A DNA stretch of 20,821 nt from Chara braunii (lineage: Eukaryota; Streptophyta; Charophyceae; Charales; Characeae): positions 319,735-340,555 of the forward strand of contig BFEA01000874.1 in NCBI GenBank assembly GCA_003427395.1, written 5' to 3'. Within the stretch, counting starts at the first letter, position 1. Each line of letters starts with the position of its first letter. Of the stretch, positions 1-8,150 are shown piece after piece. The translations under genes and the position numbers were made by a program. Under the pieces are notes generated by a model. The model made no database searches and had not been told where the DNA came from. It worked only from the letters and a program-made list of their open reading frames with translations.

Positions 1-882
1 GAGGTTTTAACGCAAAAAAAAAAAAAAAGGAACAATGATAAGATGCTGCGCTTCCAAGCTCCAACAACAGCAAAAAACTGAAATGGAAAAATTGTGGACT
101 TCCATCCTCAGCCCCCTGCAACACAAGGATGCCACGAATAGACCCCTCCCCCTCTTTAACCTGGAAAAAAAGATAGAGAAAAAGATACACTCTTTCATTT
201 CCCACGATTGGCAGAGTAGAGTAGTGCGGAGGACTGAGGTCCTGCCTGACCTCCTCAATTTGGAACAAACTTCAGATTCGATTTCAAATCGACATGAAAT
301 GAAAAAAGTCAAAGAAAAAAAAAGTCAAAGTGGAATAGAAATTGTCGACCCATCTACTAATCAATCAATCAATACAGATCACATCTCAGCAACATATGCA
401 TGGGCACGCACAATAGACTTTTAAGCACCCAAACATTACAAAGAGAAGTTCATTCAAGCAAAGCATAGCAACCTACCTATCGTGTTTCCCCCACATACAA
501 GCCCTCTGTTTTTTCCTGTCAATGACACCTTGGACGATTTTTGCCATTGTGACTAAATGGACTGAATATATTTCAGATGAAGAAGAGTGAAGCTACATGG
601 CCGCAGATGGGAGTTGGGAGGGGGCAGTGGAGAAGACATGAGTCTCAGATTCAGTCTGGATAGATTGACAGAGAAGAGGTTGAGACCGAAGATCCCAATG
701 GGTGATAGGGAGGGCAAACAAACCAGATGCAGAGGCAGTCGACCTGGTGACCACGTGGCACACACGGAGATAAGAAGTCAGTTGAGGAGGGGAAAGTAGT
801 AGACAGAACATAGAAAAGATGAGTGAAAAAGGAAGACCAAGACCGGATGACAGCGGATAAGAAGGAGAAGACAAACAAACAG
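1..882. other. No gene recognised; simple repeats
   Basis: An A run at 14-28, an AATC run near 359-372 and otherwise unassigned DNA. Frames on both strands up to about 130 codons are biased in composition and match nothing I know. Confidence 0.4.
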
Positions 883-1035
883 AGACAGACAGACAGAGAG
901 ACATACAGACAGACAGAGACAGACAGAGAGACAAGCAAACAAATAGACAGACAGACAGACATAGACATACAGACAGACATAGAGACAGACAGAGAGACAA
1001 ACAAACAAATAGACAGACAGACAGACATAGACATA
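883..1035. repeat. GACA-type microsatellite
   Basis: A long run of degenerate GACA units (CAGACAGA, GACATACA, CAAACAAA variants) with a higher-order period: similar blocks recur around 893-950 and 960-1020. The long frames here on both strands (Cys/Leu/Ser/Val-rich on minus, Thr/Asp/Arg/Gln-rich on plus) come from the simple repeat and are not genes. Confidence 0.9.
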
Positions 1036-1041
1036 CAGATA

Positions 1042-1185
1042 GATATGTCGTCGCATGAATATCAGAGCGCAAAAGCGAAAAAAACAAAAGGAAGCAAAAA
1101 AGATATCAATTCATTTTTTTATCTTCTTCCTTACAACTCCCCCTGTTCAGAACCTCTTGCGTACAAGGCCGCCCACGTACAGACA
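1042..1185 (+). repeat. Dispersed repeat, copy 1
   Basis: Begins at TATGTCGTCGCATGA, then ATCAGAGCGCAAAAGCGAAA, an A/G-rich stretch, TCTTCCTTACAACTCCCCC, and a TGTTCAGAACCTCTTGCG... core reaching ACAAGGCCGCCCACGT. The same order of blocks occurs three more times within 1.7 kb. This copy ends early, at the CCCACGT block, where it runs into a GACA-type repeat. Confidence 0.75.
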
Positions 1186-1324
1186 GACATATAGACATAC
1201 ATATATATATCGTCAAATAGAACTGCCCGGTAAACCGTAGGCAGAGAGGGAGAAGAGGACAACAAACGAGGGGCTGTGACAAACTGTTTCGTCGGAGTTT
1301 CACCGACTCATCAGGAGGCTGAAC

Positions 1325-1545
1325 CCATATATATATATTGTCACATTGTGAATCAGAACGCAAAAAAGGGGAAAGGAAAAAGGAAAAGGAAAAAAGGGGG
1401 AGGGGGAAGAGGTAAGGAAAGCTCCACCTGTTCATAACCTCTTACGTACAAGGCCAGCCACGTGGATGACAGGTTGAGCGCTGGCTGCCCCCATCCCCGT
1501 GTGTCACAAGGACCCACTTGCACGCAGCCAAAAGGCAAAGAGGTA
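1325..1545 (+). repeat. Dispersed repeat, copy 2 (longer form)
   Basis: The order is a TATATA run, TTGTCACATTGTGAATCAGA, CGCAAAAAAGG, a long A/G-rich stretch, CACCTGTTCATAACCTCTTA, ACAAGGCCAGCCACGTGGAT, then a 3' extension ending near CAGCCAAAAGGCAAAGAGG. The extension (GAGCGCTGGCTGCC, CCCCGTGTGTCA, CCCACTTGCACGCAGCC) is shared with copy 3 but absent from copies 1 and 4. Confidence 0.75.
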
Positions 1546-1702
1546 AAGAAGGGGAGGAGGAAACCAAACCTGACAGGGAAAGAAAGATAGGGAAAGAAAG
1601 ATAATCCAATTATCACAAAGCAAATAACACATCCCACAGATCAACGTATCTTTTTTCTTTTTTTCTTTTTTTCTCTTTTTCTTTTCTTCTTTTTTTCTTT
1701 AC

Positions 1703-2208
1703 CTGCCCCCACCTCGGCAGATAGAACAGCTACGGTGAGGATGATGTGGATGTTCACAAGGATGCCCAAGGAGAGCTGCGCCAGCACAGCATTCTGCAGG
1801 ACGGCTAGCATGAACCATCCCATCAAAACAGTCCTGACAGAGGACGTGTTGTCCACATGTCAAAAACACGGCAGGACGTTCATCACAGTGCGGCATCATA
1901 CAGTTCTGATAGCGTCCTTCGGCACAATAGGGACAACGTATATCTGGGTGATAGGGATGTGTACAATGAGGAAATGTTGGACACCCTTCAGGACAGACGG
2001 CGGCAGTCGCAATAGATTGATAATGGCTATGGCATAGATGATGCATTCCACAGCCAAGGCGCACCGCATCTCTGTCCCGACTGGCTATGGCATAGATGAT
2101 GCATTCCACAGCCAAGGCGCACCGCGTCTCTGTCCCGACAGGCGTCACACGAGAGTCGGTCGATAATCCAGAATAAAGTATGATTCGACAACGCTCGCAA
2201 AAATTCAT
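1703..2208 (-). CDS. Tandem Cys/His-rich RING-like zinc-finger exon (probably partial, frame disturbed)
   Basis: This frame codes for two similar Cys/His modules. Module 1 has CDAC (read in the alternative frame), then AVRLGCGMHHLCHS, CPEGC, and CTHPYHP followed by CPYC. Module 2 has CMMPHC, DERPAVFLTCGQHVLCQDC, and CEHPHHPHRSCSIC. The spacing of CxxC, CGxH, CxxC and a final CxxC is RING-like and suggests zinc binding. The internal match between modules supports real coding. The frame ends in GGGGGCAG followed by GTAAAG on the minus strand, a strong splice-donor consensus at 1703/1702, so this is probably an exon and not a whole gene. The in-frame stop lies inside that donor. A 58-bp tandem duplication (2024-2139) shifts the frame, so the CDAC pair falls out of frame with the rest. 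It may be a pseudogene, or the duplication may lie in an intron. I do not recognise the family and assign no substrate. Confidence 0.5.
2024..2139. repeat. 58-bp tandem duplication inside the zinc-finger exon
   Basis: Positions 2024-2081 and 2082-2139 are the same 58-bp sequence with one visible mismatch (GCATC in the first, GCGTC in the second). Because 58 is not a multiple of three, the duplication moves the reading frame by one base. On the minus strand both copies read RDRDAVRLGCGMHHLCHS, each in its own frame. The near-identity points to a recent event. Confidence 0.9.
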
Positions 2209-2430
2209 TCACGTATATATTGTCACATGATATCAGAGCGCCTAAGCGAAAAAACCAAAAAAACAAAAAAATCTTAAATTCGTTTTTAATCCTCTTCCTT
2301 ACAACTCCCCCTGTTCAGAACCTCTTGCGTACAAGGCCGCCCACGTGGATGTAGGTTGAGCGGCGGCTGGCCCCACCCCCGTGTGTCATATCGACCCACT
2401 TGCACACAGCCAAAAGGCAAAGAGGCAAAG
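2205..2430 (+). repeat. Dispersed repeat, copy 3 (longer form)
   Basis: Carries all blocks: TATATTGTCACATGATATCA, GAGCGCCTAAGCGAAA, A-rich linker, CTTACAACTCCCCCTGTTCA, GTACAAGGCCGCCCACGTGG, GAGCGGCGGCTGGCC, CCCCGTGTGTCAT, CCCACTTGCACACAGCC. It is closest to copy 1 in the first half and to copy 2 in the second. It abuts the 5' side of the zinc-finger exon. Confidence 0.75.
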
Positions 2431-2611
2431 AAGAGAGGAAGGGAACAGCCAAATGAAACAAATAGAACAGAGGGAAACAAGACAGATCCCAGATGACAAG
2501 TCCCACATGCAAGCACCGCCCGCTCCGTCAAAGGCCAAACAACGGGACAAGACCACCCAGGACAAGACATAAAAAAGCGACGATCCACAGTGTGACAACC
2601 AAGAAAAAGAA

Positions 2612-2735
2612 GACAATGTCACACTATAAATCGGAGCGCAAAGGCGGAAAAAGACAAAACAAGAAAAGGAAAAGAAGGAAAGCCCCACCTGTTCATCACC
2701 TCATACGTACAAGGCCAGCCACGTGGAATAGATAG
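2612..2735 (+). repeat. Dispersed repeat, copy 4 (short form)
   Basis: Order: CAATGTCACACTATAAATC, GGAGCGCAAAGGCGGAAA, A/G-rich linker, CCACCTGTTCATCACCTCAT, ACGTACAAGGCCAGCCACGT. It stops at CACGTGG and changes directly into a GATA/GAGA simple repeat, as copy 1 changes into GACA. Confidence 0.7.
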
Positions 2736-2793
2736 ATAGATTGAGAGAGAGAAAGGGACGTGGATAGACGGACGGCGCACGGATGGAGATACA

Positions 2794-2850
2794 GAAAGGA
2801 AGGGAGGGAAGGAGAAGGGAGGGAGGAAGGGAGGGAGGGAGAGAGAGATG
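2794..2850 (+). repeat. G-rich polypurine microsatellite (GGGA/GGAA)
   Basis: At least seven GGG runs (2802, 2806, 2817, 2821, 2829, 2833 and 2837) are separated by one to eight purines. The plus strand could form a G-quadruplex. The wider purine stretch could also form triplex DNA. No gene is visible in it. Confidence 0.8.
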
Positions 2851-3283
2851 GATGACAGATAGGGGCAGACAGCCCGACAGTCAGCCAGACAGACAGATAC
2901 AGAAGGGATGGCACACAGCGTGTCTCCCTGGGTTCACGATATACCCAACTGGGACTGCACAAAGCGTGTCTCCCTTGTGCTCTTCACCTCCCAACACATG
3001 GTGGCTCGCTCAATCCCGGCGAGAATCGACAGCAGACTCCTCTTTGCAGCTGGATTTGATTTGGATGGTCAACGGAGACTGCCAAGCTTGTGCTCTTTGC
3101 AGCTGGAATCGGATGGTTACGGGAATCAGCAGGATGAAGGGGGCTGCTTGAAGTTGGTTGAAACAGGAAGGGAAGGACAGGAGGGAAACAAACAAACAAA
3201 CAAACAGAGTAGGACGTACAGAGGGAGGAAGGGGGGGATGGAGGCGAGGGGGAAAAAAAAGACGAATGAAATGAATGAATGAA
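2851..3283. other. Unassigned DNA downstream of the 3284-6502 gene
   Basis: This is the 3' flank of the minus-strand gene. It contains short direct repeats (AGCGTGTCTCCCT at about 2918 and 2963; a TTTGCAGCTGGA block at about 3042 and 3096), an AAAC run (about 3187-3205) and an AATG run (about 3265-3283). I see no poly(A) signal that I would trust and no further gene. Confidence 0.5.
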
Positions 3284-4615
3284 TCATCGTCGGCGACGTG
3301 GACGTCGCGTCTTGCTTTCCCATCGCCATCTCTTCGCCGCCTTTCGCGGATTCAGCAGCTCTTCCAACAAATGCTCAGCATGCGTAGGACTGGTCGCCGG
3401 CCTCCGGAACGGCACGCGGACGGTCTTCCACTCCATCCCGCATCTCACCCTCAGATCTATTCCAAGATGATCGATGGCTAAGAGCGATATCTCTTCTCCA
3501 TCATTCACGTTATGCCTTTTGCATAACGCCATCATTGCCTGATTCATCCGCCGACCACCGGAATTCACAGTGGATATAATCTCCGGCGCCACGTGGGCAA
3601 GAATATCCGGTGTGGCTGCTTGGAACTCTTCAATTCCCACTTCCTCCTGCAGACCAGAGCTGGTGTCAAGCCTCACACTCAAGATCTCTAGCTTGAACAA
3701 CGACCACCCGTCCCCAGTTGCCTGCCCGTCGCCCTCTTCATAATCATCGTCTCCATCTTGGTCGTCTTCCCCGTCGTGAGCGGCAGCAGCACCCCCACCA
3801 CCAACGCCATCATCTTCACCCTCCAGGCTTCTCCCATCTTCGACTCCACCCCGCTTGGACAGTCCCGGGCCATCATCATCGTCGGCGTTTTCCCGGCCGA
3901 AATCGGTACTGCCACGTAGCCCGAGGTCTGGCTGACCATCACGAACGCCAGCCCTAGGATCACCTTCATCGTGCGACAAAAGATTCTCAAGACTCCCTCT
4001 GGCGAGATCAAGCCAAGAGCCTCCTGACCAGAGAAGGCCTTTCATAAACCCACCCATTCCTTCCCCGACGCCGAACCCAGGTTGAGGAGAAAAGGAGGAG
4101 GAAGAGGTGGAAGGGGAGAGAGAGAAACCTCCTCCACTGTCAAGATCGCTCCTAGGTGGCCTCCCCCCGCCCTCCTCGTCGCCCTCCTCCCCCCCCCCTC
4201 CCATCGCGATCCCTTCCGATTTCCCCCCTTCTCCTTCTTCTTGTCCATATGCGTCCTCCTCGTTGTCAGGCTGACCACCGCTTTCGATAGCATTGTCCCG
4301 ATCAGCCTCGTCGGATGAATCCGCCCCTCGCTCCGAGTCCAGATACCTGTTCCCCCCACTCTCCTCTCCCCCCCCCTCCTCTCTCCCACTCCCCTTGCTA
4401 CTACTTGGACTACCACCAGTGTTATCACTACTGCTGTTACTGCTGTTATTATTGGCCCTCTGCTTCGCATCCAGATCGGTTGGTTCTGAACCGGAGTGCT
4501 CGGCATTATCGAAGAGGTCAATCGCTCTGCCCGCTCCTTGCACTTTTTTCTTTCCCGCCGCCAGTGTCTGTTGCTCTCTTTTGTTCTTATTATTGTTATT
4601 ATCATCGTCATTACG

Positions 4616-4659
<44 letters not shown>

Positions 4660-6502
4660 TTTTATTATTCCTGCCCCCGGATCGTACCCTCTGTATGGGC
4701 ACACCCAGCCATATGCCATTTCTGATTACCCCCTTTTTTCTCCCATCCTCCGCATTCGCCGACGGTGGCGACGGCGATGGCTGCCCATCCTTCTTCTCCC
4801 AGGACGATGATAGCGGCGCACCCTTGTCCGACGACGACGAGGAGGAGGAGGAGGAGAACCTGGCCTTCGATCTGTGATTGGCTTTCCCGCCAGAAACCAA
4901 CCCTCCGCCTGCCTCTCGGGAATCGCCCTCCACCCCCATATCTTCTCCCTCTGGCACTCCTTCGGAGTTCAAAAGGACGTCTCTCATCTTGTTGTTTCCC
5001 CCCTTTTGTTGCAATAGACCACCTACCAAATCCCCCCCCTGCTGCACCTCTTCGTCCACCGACGATTCGTCATCATCCTCCCCCTCTTCTTCGTCTTCCC
5101 CCTCCTCCTCCCCTTCAAAACGCTCCGCCCAAATCGGCCCCACCTCCTCTTCTTCCTCTGGTTCCAGCCGCCTCACGACACCTGACAGCACAAGCCGCCA
5201 CGTGGGGTAATCTAGCTGCTTCGAGTAATCTGTGCCTACAACCTGCGACATGCGCGACGCGAATTCCATGGGATGCACCCATTCCAACGTCTCCGGGCCG
5301 CCCCATCCCGCTAGCGACCCCATCGATTCCTGCGTCACACCCTCCATGAACACGTCGGCATTGGCAGGAAACATGTCCTTCCAGTACTGGATATCGAGGC
5401 CGTCCTCCTCGTCGTCTCCATCGTCATCATCTTCATCATCGTCTTCATCATCATCATCCTCTTCATCATCGTACCCGACGTAGTCTTCATCATCGTCTTC
5501 ATCCATCTCCTCCGCCTCGTCGATCTCCATCTCCTGCGCGAATGCATCATCCGTGGCCATTTCGCTCATCAGATCAGAGAGCGAGAAATTGTCCATCTTC
5601 CCATATCCAATCAGGATCATGCATATCTGCTCCTCGATCACCTCCTGCTCATCGTCAGGAAGCTCCAAGTACAGGTCTCCATCCTCATCAACCACGTACT
5701 TGATTTCCGACGCAACGACAGCTCCCGCTGCAATAACCTCTGACGTCAACAGGATTGCATCGGCGTTCGCCTCCGCGATCGTCCGCGCGATTTCCGCCGG
5801 CGTAAGCTGGACCTTGCGATGCCGCGCGCCGCCGCCTCTGCCTTTCTTGTCCGTCTGCAGGTCCTCCAGCGGATGGTATCCCGACTTGGCCGCGGTGCGC
5901 CGTGGAGTGCTTCCCGGTTTGAATTCCGCGGATTCCGCAGTAACGCGGAAACAGCGGCGGCCGTCGCACGACGAGCGCCGTCTTCCAGAACCAATCATCA
6001 TCGGACGAAGCCAGTCGGGATCTCGCCGCCGACGCCCGGCGAGGGATGCCATGTGGCAGTTGATGAAACCGCTACCGGGGCTGCTGAGCACAGCTCCAGG
6101 GATCTCCCATTTCCCTCCTGTCCAGCAGGGACAGGAGGGATCGCCGCCATCTGTGGAACTCCATCCACTCCTTCTCCTCCCCCTTCTCCTCCTCCTCATC
6201 CTCCCCTCTGATACGCCTCCTCCTCCACCTCCTCCCCGCCAGAATCCCCAGCCATTCCCTCCCTCCCTCGACAATCCCAAGCTGGCCGCCGTCCCTCTCC
6301 CAGGCAACCGAGGCCATGATACTCGCGAAGGTGGTATCCGCAACGGACACCGCAGCGATATCCCATGGCAGGCCCCCTCAATCCCAATCAAGGCACTATT
6401 ATCCACACTTCGCCGGCCTACCATCAAGCACGCCCCGCTGCTCCCATCGCGGAAGCAGGGGGATGCCAAAGACAGCACCATCCAATGCCCTCTCCTGGTC
6501 AC
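3284..6502 (-). CDS. At3g49140-like chloroplast-type protein with giant acidic/low-complexity insert
   Basis: A 1072-codon open frame without an intron. Family-like parts, in order: YHPLEDL near residue 210; a first domain near 230-305 (VQLTPAEIARTIAEANADA, then YVVDEDGDLYLELPDDE); LEWVHPMEFASRM plus WRLVLSGVVRRLEPE near 405-450; and a C-terminal domain near 935-1050 (KLEILSVRL, GGRRMNQAMMALCKR, LGIDLRVRCG, HAEHLLEELLNPR). From memory this order matches plant At3g49140-type proteins, which are predicted to be plastid-targeted, related to HugZ/FMN-binding split-barrel folds and of unknown biochemical role. Residues 320-370 are Asp/Glu-rich. Residues 450-930 are Glu/Gly/Ser-rich with an Asn tract near 612-640, so the protein is about twice the usual family length. 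The longest start is at 6502. The ATG at 6052 (residue 151, MASLAGRRRR, Arg/Ser-rich, acid-poor) looks more like a transit-peptide start, because residues 1-150 are low-complexity and resemble no family sequence. The basic tail RRPRRRR ends at the TGA. The antisense strand is also open, an effect of composition. Confidence 0.72.
4615..4669. repeat. ATT microsatellite coding for an Asn tract
   Basis: A nearly pure ATT run on plus reads as AAT codons on minus, giving the Asn tract near residues 612-632 of the At3g49140-like protein. The tract stays in frame, as expected for triplet expansion in a tolerated linker. The unusually pure repeat suggests recent slippage. Confidence 0.9.
5390..5545. 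repeat. CAT/CGT/CCT triplet-rich tract coding for poly-Asp/Glu
   Basis: Dense TCATCATC and TCGTCTTC triplets read on minus as GAT/GAC/GAA/GAG codons, giving an Asp/Glu run of about 50 residues interrupted by DYVGYDDEED. It lies between the first conserved domain and the YWKDMFPANADVF segment of the At3g49140-like protein, where plant relatives also carry a shorter acidic linker (from memory). Confidence 0.8.
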
Positions 6503-7300
6503 TTGCCCACCCGCTTAGCCCTGAATACGTCATTCAAATCCCTCCTCTCCCTTCTTCTTCGTCGTCGTCGTTCTCTTCTTCTCCTTCTTCTTCTTCTTCT
6601 TCTTCTACTACTACTACTACTTGTGGATTCAGCGTGCCGGAATTACTCCGTCGGGAATGGCGCGACCAACTTGTAAGACCAGGACGCATCCAAAGAGAGG
6701 CAGCGACAGAGGCTGGCCAGATGCGACGAACGAGGTTAGGGGGGGAGATAGAAGGAAGACAAACGGCGGCAAAAAAGACGATAAAGCGGGACAGAGGTAG
6801 GCACGAAAGAGAGGGTAGTAGACCGGCAGAAGACGCCAGAAGAAACGATGCCCACGCGCGGGCGCACGGGAAAAAGAAGAGAGAAGCCCCCAAAGAGATG
6901 GAGCGGAGACCAATACACAGAGCGGAAAGAACAGCTCAGCAGCAAAATGACAGGGAGAGGCCCGATGAGAGAGAGGAGGGAGCTGTAGGGCTGCAATCCC
7001 TGTCGAAAGAAACGAGAGGCGAGGGAAGGTAGCGACACAGAGAAGAAGCATTGCCCGAGCACAGTGTAGGACATGCCAAGAGAGGCGAAAAAAGAAGACA
7101 ACAACAAAATTCCCGTCGCGGAATTCGGCGCTGTCACTGGTTTGTCAATAATCGTTACGGGCGGCGGTCGATCGACCGGTCGGCCGCCGCTTGCGGTTGC
7201 GCTTTCTGTTTCGGTACTCGGTACTATCGAGGTATCTGAAGATGCCACTCGCCCGCCGTACCTGAGCTGCGGTGGTGGTTAGGGTACCGGTAGGTACACT
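6503..7300. other. Presumed 5' flank of the At3g49140-like gene
   Basis: Contains a TTC/TAC triplet microsatellite (about 6553-6623) just upstream of the longest start, then purine-rich plus-strand DNA (6700-7030) with no recognisable protein. Around 7161-7190 there is a compact palindrome. I cannot identify a TATA box or transcription start with confidence. The long frames here are biased-composition shadows. Confidence 0.4.
7161..7190. repeat. Nested GC-rich palindrome
   Basis: GCGGCGG (7161-7167) pairs with CCGCCGC (7184-7190). Inside lies a perfect 14-bp palindrome, CGGTCGATCGACCG (7165-7178). The two cannot form fully at once, so two alternative folds are possible. Confidence 0.8.
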
Positions 7301-7340
7301 GCCGCTGACCCCCCATGGCAGCGACGACCTCCGTGGTCGG

Positions 7341-7457
7341 GTGGGACCTTCCCGAGAGTCGCCCGGGGCAAGATCCCACTTGCACGGATTAAGAGATTCT
7401 GGCCGTTGATCCTTGCTATCTACGGTCAATACCGCTTAATCCGTGTAAGTGGGACCT
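7341..7457 (+). repeat. Three-armed competing hairpin / short inverted-repeat element
   Basis: An arm at 7371-7393 (AGATCCCACTTGCACGG then ATTAAG) is the inverted match of 7435-7457 with two mismatches over 23 bases and a 41-base loop. A third arm, GTGGGACC at 7341-7348, can pair with the same GATCCCAC, so two mutually exclusive hairpins exist. The loop adds TGGCCGT opposite ACGGTCA. It resembles a small fold-back/MITE element, but I see no target duplication. Confidence 0.65.
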
Positions 7458-8150
7458 ATCCCCCGAGAAGGCCGACGACCCATGTCCGAGGCACAAACGG
7501 ACGGATGAAAGGAAGATAATATACGACGAATCGAAATATCAATCAATCAAGTTCTCCGCCAACCGCCAACCGCAACTAAGGCGGTAGAACTTTCTTTCTG
7601 CCCCACGCTTGTTTCTTTTCTCAGAAAAGTTCCTTCAAGTTCCTATCAAAAGCATGGAGATCTGTGAAAAAGTTGCCCGCATGGCTACAATTTAGTAGTG
7701 GTAAGGTGGTAGGTAGGTAGTGTGAGGTGAAATTGAGAGAAGAATATAGCTTTATTAAAAAAAAAAAAAAAAAAGTTGGTATGTGCGTTGCTGGATTCCA
7801 AAAACAGAATCTTTTCTCTGGAACTCCTCCCCCCCCCTTCCCCCCCTGTGGAAACATAACAAAGCTATCAAGGGAGGAGGCCGGTCCTCAGCGACGCTCC
7901 GACAGTCCAGGGCGCCACCATAGCCAGTTACCATGGTAACGTGGTATATCGCTACTCGCCTTAGCAGTAGTTGCTGAGCTCTTACCGCTTGTATGCATCA
8001 CCACTCGCATAGTAAAAGAGCAGGATGTACTGTGCCAGTCGACCTAGACAGTTAATAGTTGGAACGCCTCAGAACGCAACCGTTCACCATCACTGCCAAG
8101 TGATAGCACGTCAGACAGCTTTGAGTAAGGTAACTGTGTAAAACAGAGGT
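7458..8150. other. Non-coding stretch with poly(A), poly(C) and palindromes
   Basis: Holds an 18-A run at about 7757-7774 with AGCTTTATT before it, which could be the tail of an old retroposed copy; poly(C) runs near 7830-7846; and a perfect 14-bp palindrome GTTACCATGGTAAC at 7927-7940, followed by CTTAGCA opposite TGCTGAG and GCTCTT opposite AAGAGC. No gene is visible. Confidence 0.45.

Noticed and set aside
593-1087. Cys/Leu/Val/Ser-rich frames of 90-160 codons on minus
   Set aside because: They are translations of the GACA microsatellite. All three frames are open and show the same periodic residues.
1735-2037. 100-codon plus frame opposite the zinc-finger exon
   Set aside because: The minus strand shows repeated Cys/His modules and a splice donor; the plus reading shows nothing comparable.
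4042-4877. Ile-rich minus frame and Leu- or Tyr-rich plus frames
   Set aside because: They arise from the ATT and triplet repeats that code for the Asn and acidic tracts in the true frame.
5553-6518. 321-codon frame on plus, antisense to the large gene
   Set aside because: The minus strand carries recognisable conserved domains; the plus translation is Ser/Pro/Arg-rich and follows from GC-rich composition.
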